A stretch of 51,833 bases of DNA from an uncultured Acholeplasmatales bacterium (GTDB lineage: Bacteria > Bacillota_I > Bacilli_A > ML615J-28 > CAG-698). The notes under the pieces were generated by a model that was given only the letters and a program-made list of their open reading frames with translations, searched no databases and was not told where the DNA came from. Both the position numbers and the translations under genes were made by a program. Of the stretch, positions 23,994-33,033 are shown in pieces (position 1 is the first letter of the stretch; each line of letters begins with the position of its first letter). Location: the NCBI GenBank assembly GCA_937877075.1, contig CALEGD010000071.1, positions 1 to 51,833 on the forward strand. The letters are read 5' to 3'.

Positions 23994-25544
23994 CTATAAT
24001 TTATAAATGTCGGTAATGTCGTTTTCTATCAAAACAACAGCTTCTTTCTCCTTGCTTCTGACATATTTCATAGCTTCCCGAAAGTCTTCCACAATCTTCA
24101 CATTCTTAAACCTTAGCTCCTCTAGCCCCCTACTAATCGCAAGAGATGCAGCAGTTTCCACAAGTATAACTAAATCGCAGATTTCGGAAATCTTTCGAGC
24201 CAAGGAATAATTAATTTCTTCTTCATTCTTTCCCGCCTCTACAATCCCCGGAGTTATCAAGATTCGCCGTTTTGAATAATAGCCAAGTACATCAAGGGCA
24301 TTTCGAAAACCTTCGGGATTAGAATTAAATCCGTCATCCAAAATAATCAAATTAGCTTCCGTCCGCAGACTGAGGCGATTTGGAACAGGTTCTAAAACTG
24401 AGGTTTGGTAAACCAGCTCTTTTAAAGGCACTCCCAGTTCATTTGCAAGTGCAAAGGCGGCTAAAATATTATAAAGATTATGGGTACCCAGAAGAGCCGT
24501 CCTTAATGAGACTTCTTTCTTTTTGTAACGAATTTTAAAATTCAAACCGTTCAAGTCGGCTTTAAGATCAAAAGCCTGATAATCTGCTTCGTTGCACAGA
24601 CCAAAACTAATCTTCCGACATTTACTTTTATACGGGTAATTTTTGATATATTCATTATCAAAATTAAGAACTGCAATACCGTCTTCCGGCAATCCTTCTA
24701 CAAGTTTCATCTTCTCGGAAATAATATTATTCATTGATTTAAAAGTTTCAAGATGTTGAGGACCGATTGTTGTAATAATTCCATACTTCGGTGCGGTAAA
24801 CTTAACCAGTTTTTCTATATCCCTCTTTCCGGTCGCTCCCATTTCTGCTATGAAAATCTGACAATGGCTTTTAAGATTGCGGTTAATACTTAAAGCAACA
24901 CCATTCATCGTATTGTATGACCCTTCGGTCGGAAGCACCATATATTTATCCTGTAAAAATGAAAACAAGATATTTTTAGTTCCGGTTTTGCCATAACTTC
25001 CGGTAATTCCAATTACTGTTGTTTTATAAGCTTTTAACTTCCTCTTCGCTTTTCGAATATATATTCCAGAAATCAAACTCTCTAAAGGTTGAATGAATAA
25101 AGCCGCTAAAAGGATATCAAAGGGTGAAACTAAAAAGACAATTGCCAGTGCGGAAGAAATATGCGGCAAAGGCAATTTCCAGCTTAAAATGCTCACTAAC
25201 AATGTTTTAAATATTATTATCACTGTGCAAAGACGTCTGATTCTAAAGGTGAATTTCAAATTTTGAATATTTTTTTTCTTAATCTTGAAAAAGATTAACA
25301 CTCCAAGGTATATCCCGAAAATTAATTGAATATACCAAAGATGAAGATAAAAAATAAAAAAGACAAAAGGAGGCCAAATATTAGTCCGGTCCTTAAGATA
25401 ATAATATTTTATAATCTTTTTAAAGCTTCGTAATTGATAATGAGATTGTTGAAATATTTGTAGAACCTTATAAGTTATGGCAATTAGCATTAAAGCTCCC
25501 ATAAATAAAGCAAAATATTCAATTGCGAACAAAAACTTTTCCAT
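23994..25544 (-). CDS. MurF-type Mur ligase with N-terminal membrane domain
   Basis: Adds D-Ala-D-Ala to the UDP-MurNAc-tripeptide (family knowledge). 516 residues: the first about 170 form four or five membrane helices, followed by a Mur ligase core. ATP loop GITGSYGKTGTKN, EMGATGKRDIEKL (metal Glu), GTHNLYNILAAFALA, and the C-terminal NRLSLRTE with DDGFNSNPEGFRNAL matching the MurF DxYNANP region. Classical MurF is soluble, so the membrane part is notable. Start ATG 25544 is chosen over a TTG four codons earlier because GAGGA precedes it. It overlaps the alpha/beta hydrolase by 26 bases and is followed by ddl, supporting a MurF role. Confidence 0.87.
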   Translation of the reverse strand: MEKFLFAIEYFALFMGALMLIAITYKVLQIFQQSHYQLRSFKKIIKYYYLKDRTNIWPPFVFFIFYLHLWYIQLIFGIYLGVLIFFKIKKKNIQNLKFTFRIRRLCTVIIIFKTLLVSILSWKLPLPHISSALAIVFLVSPFDILLAALFIQPLESLISGIYIRKAKRKLKAYKTTVIGITGSYGKTGTKNILFSFLQDKYMVLPTEGSYNTMNGVALSINRNLKSHCQIFIAEMGATGKRDIEKLVKFTAPKYGIITTIGPQHLETFKSMNNIISEKMKLVEGLPEDGIAVLNFDNEYIKNYPYKSKCRKISFGLCNEADYQAFDLKADLNGLNFKIRYKKKEVSLRTALLGTHNLYNILAAFALANELGVPLKELVYQTSVLEPVPNRLSLRTEANLIILDDGFNSNPEGFRNALDVLGYYSKRRILITPGIVEAGKNEEEINYSLARKISEICDLVILVETAASLAISRGLEELRFKNVKIVEDFREAMKYVRSKEKEAVVLIENDITDIYKL

Positions 25545-26295
25545 ATTTATCCTCAAGCAAAATCTTTTTCATTATTTTTATAAATCTTTGCTCTTCTTCA
25601 AGATAACAAAAATGTGTACTTTTGTAGAAGGGTATTAACTCAGAATCTGATAGCAATTTAGCCATTAACTCTGCATCTTTATATGGAGTTTCTTGATCAT
25701 ATATTCCCCATAATAAAAATGTTTTTAGTTTAATTTTTTTTAAATCCTTCTGTAAATGCTGTCCGATTACTTTAGACATGGTACGTTTCATAACCACAGA
25801 AGCATTTAGAAAATCTGCAGAACCGCTTTTCTTTACCAGATCATTGTATTTTTCTTTTGAAATAATACGTAAAATAAGTCTTTTTATCTTATAAGCCCTT
25901 ACTTTAAGAAATCTCTTTAAACTCCGTTTTCTAATTCCAGCGGAACTTATTAAAATCAAACCGCTAAGAGGATTCCTCGCAGCATAGCGGATTGCAATTC
26001 TCCCGCCGAATGAATGGCCGATAAGAATTGGATTTTCTATTTTTAATTCTTGAAACAATAATTTTACACTTTCAACATAATCATCAAGACTTAGGGGAAA
26101 TAAAGGTTCATCGCTCATTCCAAAGCCAAAAAGATCAATTCCTAAAATAGAAAAGTTATTTTCGAGATGAGGTATCAGCCGAGAAAAAGTAGAAAAGTTT
26201 TGTCCCCAACCATGTAGAAAAACTATAGTTTTTCCTTGACCCGAAAAGGTGTAAAACAATCTACCAACTTTTAATTCCAAATATTTATTAACCAT
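25519..26295 (-). CDS. Alpha/beta hydrolase
   Basis: 258 residues, alpha/beta-hydrolase fold with oxyanion-loop HGWGQN, nucleophile elbow GHSFGG (Ser), an acidic residue in LLWGIYDQETP and His in KSTHFCYLE, so the triad is complete. No signal peptide; cytoplasmic. It opens a three-gene unit with membrane MurF and ddl, overlapping murF by 26 bases, so a function in wall-precursor or lipid-carrier metabolism is suggested by context only. There is no ribosome binding site and TATAAT ends 7 bases before the ATG, which implies a leaderless mRNA. Substrate unknown. Confidence 0.88.
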   Translation of the reverse strand: MVNKYLELKVGRLFYTFSGQGKTIVFLHGWGQNFSTFSRLIPHLENNFSILGIDLFGFGMSDEPLFPLSLDDYVESVKLLFQELKIENPILIGHSFGGRIAIRYAARNPLSGLILISSAGIRKRSLKRFLKVRAYKIKRLILRIISKEKYNDLVKKSGSADFLNASVVMKRTMSKVIGQHLQKDLKKIKLKTFLLWGIYDQETPYKDAELMAKLLSDSELIPFYKSTHFCYLEEEQRFIKIMKKILLEDKYGKVFVRN

Positions 26296-26302
26296 ATATT
26301 TA

Positions 26303-26308
26303 ATTATA
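26303..26308 (-). promoter_or_regulatory. -10 box of the hydrolase-murF-ddl unit
   Basis: TATAAT only 7 bases from the ATG at 26295; TTGTAT at 26328-26333 is 19 bases upstream, a loose -35. Confidence 0.45.
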
Positions 26309-26376
26309 TGAAGGCGATTAAAGAAGTATACAATTCAATATATTATACCAGAAATAAATATTTATTAAAGGAATAT

Positions 26377-26395
26377 AAGGTTGCAAAGCAACCTT
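26377..26395 (-). terminator. Hairpin after the LtaS-type gene
   Basis: AAGGTTGC/GCAACCTT with a 3-base loop overlapping the stop codon. The following tract on the minus strand is only moderately T-rich, so termination may be partial. Confidence 0.55.
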
Positions 26396-28475
26396 ACTCT
26401 TTTAATTTCGGAAAAATTTCTGATTTCAAGAGTTTATCGTTGAAATCTTTTTTTCTCCGGAATGCTTCAACAATGTCACCCATCTTGTCAAAATTATAAA
26501 TATCCTCATATCCCTTTTCAATTACATAATCAATCGATTGACCCGATATTGTAAACCCGTCCACAAAAATATCAAAATTTCTAGGATTATAAGCAAATGT
26601 TCTGGTATCAGACAAAGCATTTACCCCAAAATAATAAGTTTGTTCGCAACCAAAAAGTGTTGCAATCGTTCTGGCCAGAGAGTTATGAGCTCTAACTAAG
26701 GAGATGGTTTGGGGTTCAATTGAAGTCTCCGAAGCGGCGTCATAAATCATCATCGGAACTTGGGAGAGCATTCTTCTTTCATGAAGTTTTCTAACAACTT
26801 CATTCTCATCATAAGTTAACACCGGGTTGATTGAGTTTTCAAAGAGCTCCGAATTCTCGTAGAACATTTGGAAAGCGTCAACTCCGCTTCCGTGGTCTCC
26901 GTACAGCACAACAATAGTATCCTCCGCTAGACCGGTTTCTTCAAGATATTCTAACGCCTTTCCTATTGCATAATCAGTATAACTGACATGTTCTAGGTAG
27001 CCGGTCAATTGTTCATTTAGGTTAATATTTTTGACCATTTTGAAATTATCAGGTAACAAGTTCTCTTTTCCCGGGAAAAGAGTTGCCTCATTATATCTTT
27101 CTTCGGGATCATTATAGGGCATATGACAAGAGACGGTGATAGCGAGGGCAAAAACGGGACCGTCTTTGCTTTCTACCTTCATCTGATCAATAGTTTTCTT
27201 TAAAAAGATTTCATCATTAATCCAACCATGAATTAAATCTTCCGGTTTATATTCCATTTGTTCTCTTGCAAGATGATAATCAAATCCATACAGTTTCGGA
27301 TGATTTATCGAACGGTTATAAAACTCCCCTGTATTTGCGTGTGCTGAAAAGGTTGTATACCCCTCTTCAGAAAAGATCTTTGGTAAGGTTTGATAATCTA
27401 CATTTGCATACTCATAAACGGTGAAATTAAAACCCCGTGGATAAAGACCGGTAAGAGCCGTAAACTCGGCATCAGAAGTATTCCCGATTCCGACGGTTGT
27501 ATAATAATTATTAAAATAGACAGATTTACCTACGAGTTGGTTGAGATTTGGAGTAACCTCTACAAACTCATCACCAACTTTAATCTTTAAGCCGATAGCA
27601 AAATTATTCAAAGATTCAACTTGAATCAATAAGAGATTCTTGTCAGCAAAGATATTTTCGTAATCATCGTTTTTTGTAACCCGACCGTCAATCGGACTAA
27701 GATAATCGGGATTTTTATAATTTTCTAACTTTTCTCTGATTTTTTCAATAACATCATCGGTATAACCTTCTTTACCTGTTAAGTAATAGGAATAGGCATC
27801 GTATACATAAAAATTAAAAAGACCGACTGCTTGACTTCCGTATAAAGGTGTTGCATTATCTTCATACCAAGTATTATCTATATTTACCTTATAGGCACCG
27901 AGGCTGCTAACCATCATCAAAATACCAAAAATAAGTAAACCAAGACCGGTATAGATTCTCTTCATTCCACTGATTAAGGAAGATTTCCTAAAAACTTGGT
28001 TTTTTCGGTTTCGAAAGAAAATAAGAATGAAAAGTATTGTCATGAGGACTGCCGAGATAGTGAATGTAAAGTTGGCTTGTTTTAATAAAGTCCAAAGTGA
28101 AGCTAGCAGGAAACCTAAAGCTTCTCCACCTCCCGTAGCAGAAAAGGTAGCCAAATTATAAAAAGAAAAGAACATTCCATAATATTGGAAATAAACAGAA
28201 ACACCCAAATAAATCAGACCAAAAAAAATGGAAATAATCATAATGAATTTGGCGCGGGCATAATCTGTTCTAAAAATCAAGATTGAAATAGAAATAAAGA
28301 TTAAAAAAAATCCCGTGTCACCGAACATGCTATTTACATACATGAAAAAGTCCCTCGGAAATGGACTTAAATCCTTTAATATTAAATTTGATGTAAGCAA
28401 ATAACACATCATGATATTAAAGAAGAAAAAAGCGATTATATATATATATTTATTTGTTTTCAATTTTTTTTCCAT
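26394..28475 (-). CDS. LtaS-family glycerol/phosphoglycerol transferase (sulfatase fold)
   Basis: Polymerises or primes glycerol-phosphate chains from phosphatidylglycerol outside the membrane. 693 residues: about five N-terminal helices (to about residue 205), then an extracellular sulfatase-type domain. Catalytic site GIGNTSDAEF (metal-bound Thr, as in LtaS), upstream IQVESLNN (metal Glu), and VVLYGDHGSG for the final metal Asp/His. ATG 28475 is chosen because AAGGGTG precedes it by 7 bases; a GTG three codons upstream lies within that site. Starts 19 bases after the membrane partner of the degenerate ABC protein, so all three are likely one transcript. Could be LtaS or an LtaP-like primase. 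Confidence 0.93.
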   Translation of the reverse strand: MEKKLKTNKYIYIIAFFFFNIMMCYLLTSNLILKDLSPFPRDFFMYVNSMFGDTGFFLIFISISILIFRTDYARAKFIMIISIFFGLIYLGVSVYFQYYGMFFSFYNLATFSATGGGEALGFLLASLWTLLKQANFTFTISAVLMTILFILIFFRNRKNQVFRKSSLISGMKRIYTGLGLLIFGILMMVSSLGAYKVNIDNTWYEDNATPLYGSQAVGLFNFYVYDAYSYYLTGKEGYTDDVIEKIREKLENYKNPDYLSPIDGRVTKNDDYENIFADKNLLLIQVESLNNFAIGLKIKVGDEFVEVTPNLNQLVGKSVYFNNYYTTVGIGNTSDAEFTALTGLYPRGFNFTVYEYANVDYQTLPKIFSEEGYTTFSAHANTGEFYNRSINHPKLYGFDYHLAREQMEYKPEDLIHGWINDEIFLKKTIDQMKVESKDGPVFALAITVSCHMPYNDPEERYNEATLFPGKENLLPDNFKMVKNINLNEQLTGYLEHVSYTDYAIGKALEYLEETGLAEDTIVVLYGDHGSGVDAFQMFYENSELFENSINPVLTYDENEVVRKLHERRMLSQVPMMIYDAASETSIEPQTISLVRAHNSLARTIATLFGCEQTYYFGVNALSDTRTFAYNPRNFDIFVDGFTISGQSIDYVIEKGYEDIYNFDKMGDIVEAFRRKKDFNDKLLKSEIFPKLKE

Positions 28476-28494
28476 TAGAATCACCCTTCACAGA

Positions 28495-29103
28495 TTACAA
28501 TTTATAGCGCATAAAAAGAAAATAATTAATACCTCCAAAAATCACAGTAAAACCAAGTAAAACAAAATTTAACCAATTGGCGATAGTATAATAGATTATA
28601 ACTAATACCAGGCAAGCGATTATGAAAGCCGTTAGAGAATAAAATATATCTCTATTCATCTTGAATATCCCCAGAAAAAAACCCAAAAAGGAAAGAATTA
28701 AGTAAATCAAAGGGAGAAAAACAACTTCCCGGAGATCAAATACTTCAAATATTGAAAACTTTTGATAATAAACTAGATTATATATTATCATATAATAAGC
28801 CGCTAAAAATATCGAAACAAGGAGGCAAATTAAAGTATTTTTTAAATAATTCCGGTAAATAACTTTCCTTGTATAACCGAAGTTCATACGTAGTCGAACA
28901 TTTCTTCTTGTCAGAGCATAACTATATAAAAAGCCGATTAAAGCAATCGTGCCAAACAAGGCATAAATCAATATTCGGTTATCAAAATCAATATCATCAA
29001 ATAATATAATTGAAACCGTAATCAAAAACAAAGCCGTTAAAATTACGGTTATCAACCTTGCGATTTCATTACTTTTTAAAGTCTTTAAATAATTATGTTT
29101 CAT
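28495..29103 (-). CDS. Six-helix membrane protein, partner of the degenerate ABC protein
   Basis: 202 residues with about six membrane helices (19-37, 45-66, 92-112, 128-148, 155-173 and 177-196) and short basic loops (LTRRNVRLRMNFGYTRK). Not a recognised family, but helix number and the coupled ATPase-like gene suggest an ABC-2-like permease subunit. Its ATG overlaps the stop of the ATPase-like gene by 4 bases (ATGA), and the LtaS-type gene begins 19 bases downstream. No catalytic motif is visible. Confidence 0.72.
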   Translation of the reverse strand: MKHNYLKTLKSNEIARLITVILTALFLITVSIILFDDIDFDNRILIYALFGTIALIGFLYSYALTRRNVRLRMNFGYTRKVIYRNYLKNTLICLLVSIFLAAYYMIIYNLVYYQKFSIFEVFDLREVVFLPLIYLILSFLGFFLGIFKMNRDIFYSLTAFIIACLVLVIIYYTIANWLNFVLLGFTVIFGGINYFLFMRYKL

Positions 29104-29897
29104 AAATAATCCTCAAGGTCAAAAATTGATATTAATTCATATGATATTTTATTCCTCTGAAAATACTTTAATTCCTCTTTTGTAAAGGTCGATAGACCAA
29201 TCAATCTACCCTGACTAATAAAAAGCGGATAATCTAAATCTATTTCTTTCGGAACAACTATCAATTTTATCGTAGAATCTAAAGTATAAGCTGTATCAAA
29301 ATCAGTAAAAAGAAGAATTTTACTTAGTTTATTTTCAAAAGGTTTCAGTTTATCAAGGGCAATAATCGCGGTATTAAAAACCTTAGTATCGGTGATTCCG
29401 TTTACAACATAATCAATGTCTTCTTTTAGGTTAAGTCCGTAAGTTGGATTAGCAATAATAATATTGGGCTTTTCTAAAGCCACAGTCAAGGCATAATTTA
29501 CAAATGTATTCCCCGCAGAGGTAAATTGATACTGATGTGTGATTTCTGTTTCGCCACGGATATCAAGATCCTTACCTATTTTAATAAGTTTGTCTTTATT
29601 AAACCTTAAATTATATCTGTTTTTCAAAACTTCTTCGATTTTTGAAACTCTTAAAGTAGAAAGGTAAGTATGAGAGAAATCTAAAAGAATTCTCAATTGA
29701 AAATATTCCGGATTATCGAAAACATCTTTGTCTTCATAAAAGCAAGCACCGCTTTTATTAATACCGGAAGCGGCCTTTAAGAAATCGAAAACGAGATGTT
29801 TATTTTTCCCGAAAACCCCGATTGCTTCCCCTTTATTTATTTTAAGATTGATAAGATTATTTTTTAAATTCAGATTTTCAATTATTAGATAAGGCAT
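29100..29897 (-). CDS. Degenerate ABC ATPase-like protein
   Basis: 265 residues with the outline of an ABC ATP-binding subunit but broken active-site motifs. The phosphate-loop region GVFGKNKH (residues 27-34) keeps GxxGxxK but loses the third Gly and the Ser/Thr. The signature region reads TSAGN (126-130). The Walker B/D-loop region IIIANPTYGLN (146-156) keeps PTxGL but replaces the Walker B Asp with Ala, the catalytic Glu with Asn and the D-loop Asp with Asn. ATP hydrolysis is therefore unlikely; binding or a structural role is possible. ATG 29897 is chosen for the CAGGAAGTG site 7 bases upstream; a longer reading to 29972 overlaps the promoter. ATGA-coupled to the membrane protein. Confidence 0.82.
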   Translation of the reverse strand: MPYLIIENLNLKNNLINLKINKGEAIGVFGKNKHLVFDFLKAASGINKSGACFYEDKDVFDNPEYFQLRILLDFSHTYLSTLRVSKIEEVLKNRYNLRFNKDKLIKIGKDLDIRGETEITHQYQFTSAGNTFVNYALTVALEKPNIIIANPTYGLNLKEDIDYVVNGITDTKVFNTAIIALDKLKPFENKLSKILLFTDFDTAYTLDSTIKLIVVPKEIDLDYPLFISQGRLIGLSTFTKEELKYFQRNKISYELISIFDLEDYL

Positions 29898-29918
29898 AAT
29901 TTCACTTCCTGTTTTATA

Positions 29919-29947
29919 ATTATAACCGATTTTGTCATTATTGTAAA
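29919..29947 (-). promoter_or_regulatory. Promoter of the degenerate-ABC/LtaS-type unit
   Basis: TTTACA (29942-29947), 17-base spacer, TATAAT (29919-29924) on the minus strand, 21 bases before the ATG. Confidence 0.75.
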
Positions 29948-29961
29948 GAAGAAAGGAAAAG

Positions 29962-29983
29962 CAAAAAGCCACCCTGTGGTGGC
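29962..29983 (-). terminator. Terminator of the SUF operon
   Basis: GCCACC/GGTGGC stem with a 4-base loop, then TTTTTGCTTTT on the minus strand, directly after the sufB stop. Confidence 0.88.
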
Positions 29984-29988
29984 AGATT

Positions 29989-31386
29989 TTACCCGATTGA
30001 GTCTTCCATTTCCAGTTTAATCAACCGATTTAATTCAACCGCATATTCCATCGGCAATTCTTTTGCAAAGGGTTCAATGAACCCCATCACTATCATTTCG
30101 ATTGCCTGATTTTCAGTTAGTCCGCGACTCATCAGATAGAAAAGCTGATCGTCGCTTACTTTTGAAACCGTAGCCTCATGTTCAATCAAAGCCTTTTGAT
30201 TCTGAACGATATTTAAAGGAATTGTGTCGCTTGTTGATTGGTCATCCAAGATGATTGTGTCACATTCTACCCGACTTCTGGCATATTCGGAAGTTTCACT
30301 ACATTTTACCGTTCCGCGATAATTTACCTTACCTCCTCCCCGACAAATCGATTTAGAGATAATCGTACTAGTTGTTCTTGGAGCTAGGTGAATCATTTTT
30401 GCACCTGCATCCTGGTATTGACCCTCACCTGCAAAGGCAATGGAAATCGTCGTCCCCCTAGCTCTTTCCCCCTTAAGAATACAGGCAGGATATTTCATAT
30501 TTATCATTGAACCGATGTTTCCGTCAATCCATTCCATATGTCCGTTGGCTTCAACCGATGCTCTTTTTGTAACCAAGTTAATAATATTATTTGACCAATT
30601 TTGAATTGTGGAATAGCGGCAGTAGGCATCTTCCCCAACATATATTTCCACAATCGCTGCATGAAGTGAATCCTTAGAATAAATCGGAGCTGTACAACCC
30701 TCTACATAATTTAGGCTCGCCTCATCATCAACAATAATCAGAGTTCTTTCAAATTGTCCCATTTGTTGGGAATTAATTCTAAAGTATGACTGGAGAGGTT
30801 TTTTAAGTTTCACACCTTTTGGAACATAAATAAATGATCCCCCGCTCCAAACCGCAGAATTCAAAGCGGCAAACTTATTGTCGGTATAAGGAACAAGCTT
30901 TCCAAAATACTTTTTTAAAAATTCGGGATATAGTTTTAAAGCAGTGTCGGTATCGCAGAAAAGAACACCATCTGTCTTTAATTCTTCAAGCGTATTATGG
31001 TAAACAACCTCCGACTCGAATTGAGTCGAAACACCCGCTAAATATTTTCTTTCTGCCTCGGGGATACCGATCTTTTCAAAGGTTTCTTTAATTTCATCCG
31101 GAACATCGTCCCAGGTATTACCGACTTCTTCAGTTGATTTGCGGTAATATGTATAATCGTCGAAATTGATAAAATCCAGTTTCGGTCCAAAAGAAGGCAA
31201 AGGCATCTCCATAAACTTATGGTAAGCCTTGAGACGAAACTCCAACATCCACTCCGGTTCTTGCTTATATTTTGAAATAGCCTTGATCACATCTTCGTTC
31301 AAGCCTTTTCCCGTATTATATATGTCTTTTACATCACCGTGAAAACCATATTTGTAATCACTAATAATCTTATTAATATCATTCAT
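29989..31386 (-). CDS. sufB: Fe-S cluster assembly scaffold SufB
   Basis: Core of the SufBCD scaffold on which iron-sulfur clusters are built. 465 residues, normal size, with the beta-helix core (SGGSFIYVPKGVKLKKPLQ, VEGCTAPIYSKDSLHAAIVEI), the RSRVECDTIILDDQS segment and the C-terminal LMSRGLTENQAIEMIVMGF. Last gene of sufC-D-S-U-B; overlaps sufU by 8 bases. The clusters are needed here by PFOR (three 4Fe-4S centres in relatives) and the radical SAM protein. Confidence 0.97.
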   Translation of the reverse strand: MNDINKIISDYKYGFHGDVKDIYNTGKGLNEDVIKAISKYKQEPEWMLEFRLKAYHKFMEMPLPSFGPKLDFINFDDYTYYRKSTEEVGNTWDDVPDEIKETFEKIGIPEAERKYLAGVSTQFESEVVYHNTLEELKTDGVLFCDTDTALKLYPEFLKKYFGKLVPYTDNKFAALNSAVWSGGSFIYVPKGVKLKKPLQSYFRINSQQMGQFERTLIIVDDEASLNYVEGCTAPIYSKDSLHAAIVEIYVGEDAYCRYSTIQNWSNNIINLVTKRASVEANGHMEWIDGNIGSMINMKYPACILKGERARGTTISIAFAGEGQYQDAGAKMIHLAPRTTSTIISKSICRGGGKVNYRGTVKCSETSEYARSRVECDTIILDDQSTSDTIPLNIVQNQKALIEHEATVSKVSDDQLFYLMSRGLTENQAIEMIVMGFIEPFAKELPMEYAVELNRLIKLEMEDSIG

Positions 31387-31807
31387 CGTTTTCTCCTTTT
31401 AAAAGCCTTTCTAAGGCCTTCCAGGATATGGTGGCACATTTTATTCGGGCCGGAAACAAAGATACTCCTTGATAAACCATTGCTTCCTCAAGTTCATCTT
31501 CGTTTTCCACCTCTCCACCTTTTATCATTTCATAAAATTTATCAATCAGTTCCAAAACCTTTTCAACACTTTTTCCGCTTAAAGTTTCCGAAAGAACACT
31601 TGCGGAGGAACAACAAATCGAACAACCGCTACCATCATGATTTATTTCTTTGACGATTCCGTCTTTCAGATCGGCTTCAATTGTAATATCATCGCCGCAG
31701 GAAGGGTTTTTTAGATGGACATGTGGATAACCTTTAAGCCCTTTATGACGAGGGTTCTTATAATGTTCCATAATAACTTGTCGATAAAGATTTTCTAAAT
31801 TTCTCAT
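31379..31807 (-). CDS. sufU: SufU sulfur-transfer protein
   Basis: Zinc-dependent partner that accepts sulfur from SufS in Gram-positive SUF systems. 142 residues with the three Cys sites of the family: NPSCGDD, GSGCSICCSSASVLSE and RIKCATISWKALE. Coupled at both ends: ATGA overlap with sufS, 8-base overlap with sufB. Confidence 0.96.
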   Translation of the reverse strand: MRNLENLYRQVIMEHYKNPRHKGLKGYPHVHLKNPSCGDDITIEADLKDGIVKEINHDGSGCSICCSSASVLSETLSGKSVEKVLELIDKFYEMIKGGEVENEDELEEAMVYQGVSLFPARIKCATISWKALERLLKGENDE

Positions 31808-33024
31808 TGAACACCTTCCAATTTCTGAAATAATTTAATCGTCTCTTTAACTGATATTACAAATTTATCAATGTCATTTTTATCATTATAAAGATAGATA
31901 GAAGCTCTGAGTGTACCGGTACATTTCAACCATTTGCTTACTAACTGAGCACAATGATGACCGGCTCTGATGCATATATTATCCTGATCAAAACAAGTAG
32001 CGGCATCATGAGGATGTACGTCGTCGATATTAAAAGCTATAATTGGAATATCCGCATTTTTATTATATATTGTTAGTCCTTTAATTCCCGAAAGTTTTTC
32101 CATTGCATAAAGATATACTCCATGACAATGGTTTTCAATATTTTCTAACCCGATTTCTTCTAAACAATCAATCGCTTTCCCTAAACCGATTATCTCGGCA
32201 ATTGGTGGAGTACCTGCTTCAAAACAATAAGGAATCTCTTTTATTTCAACACGATCGAGATAAACATCTTGATTCATATCGCCACCATAGAAGACGGGTT
32301 TAAGTTGATTAAGATATCGTTTTTTACCATAAAGGACGCCGACACCGGTCGGCCCTAACATTTTATGACCGGAAAAGGCAAGAAAATCACAATCCATTTC
32401 TTTCACATCAACTTTAAAATGTTGGACGGCTTGAGCAGCATCAACAATTACAACACTTCCGTTTTGATGAGCAAAAGGAATTATTTCTTCAAGTGGAGTC
32501 TTATAACCCATGACATTGGAGACATATGTTAAGGCCACCACTTTAACTTTATCATCAAAAACTTTTTTGAAATTTTCAAAAGTAATTCTGCCTTCTGGAT
32601 TAAGAGGAATATATCTAAGCTCTGCTTGCTTTTCTTCGCAGATTTTCATCCAAGGAAGTAAAGAACTATGATGTTCCAATTCTGAGGTCAAAACAACATC
32701 CCCAGGACCGATATTTTCTTTCGAATACATCAGAGCAAGTTTATTTAAAGCATCGGTAGTATTGGCAGTAAAAATGATTTCCTCGGTTTTTGCATTAAGA
32801 AACCTTGCAACCTTTTCTCGGGCCATATCATATTCATCGGTAGCTTGAAAACTTAATTCATAAACACCGCGATGAATATTAACCCCATACTCCGAATAAT
32901 ACTCATTCATCTTATCAAGCACAGGTTGTGGTTTTAAACTTGTTGCTCCACTATCCAGATAAACTAAATTTGGAAATTTTTTATAAATTGGAAATTTTTC
33001 TCTTATCTTCTTAACAGCAAACAT
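31804..33024 (-). CDS. sufS: Cysteine desulfurase SufS
   Basis: Releases sulfur from cysteine for cluster building; PLP enzyme, class II desulfurase. 406 residues: substrate/PLP core VDAAQAVQHFKVD, PLP lysine in SGHKMLGPTGVGVLYG, and the active Cys in IRAGHHCAQ. N-terminal YLDSGATSLKPQPV is typical. Lies between sufD and sufU with a 9-base gap and a 4-base overlap. Confidence 0.97.
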   Translation of the reverse strand: MFAVKKIREKFPIYKKFPNLVYLDSGATSLKPQPVLDKMNEYYSEYGVNIHRGVYELSFQATDEYDMAREKVARFLNAKTEEIIFTANTTDALNKLALMYSKENIGPGDVVLTSELEHHSSLLPWMKICEEKQAELRYIPLNPEGRITFENFKKVFDDKVKVVALTYVSNVMGYKTPLEEIIPFAHQNGSVVIVDAAQAVQHFKVDVKEMDCDFLAFSGHKMLGPTGVGVLYGKKRYLNQLKPVFYGGDMNQDVYLDRVEIKEIPYCFEAGTPPIAEIIGLGKAIDCLEEIGLENIENHCHGVYLYAMEKLSGIKGLTIYNKNADIPIIAFNIDDVHPHDAATCFDQDNICIRAGHHCAQLVSKWLKCTGTLRASIYLYNDKNDIDKFVISVKETIKLFQKLEGVQ

Positions 33025-33033
33025 AAGGTCTCC

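Noticed and set aside
29898..29972. Longer N-terminus for the degenerate ABC protein
   Set aside because: The extra codons overlap a consensus promoter and encode an unrelated Asn/Tyr-rich stretch; the ATG at 29897 has a good ribosome binding site.
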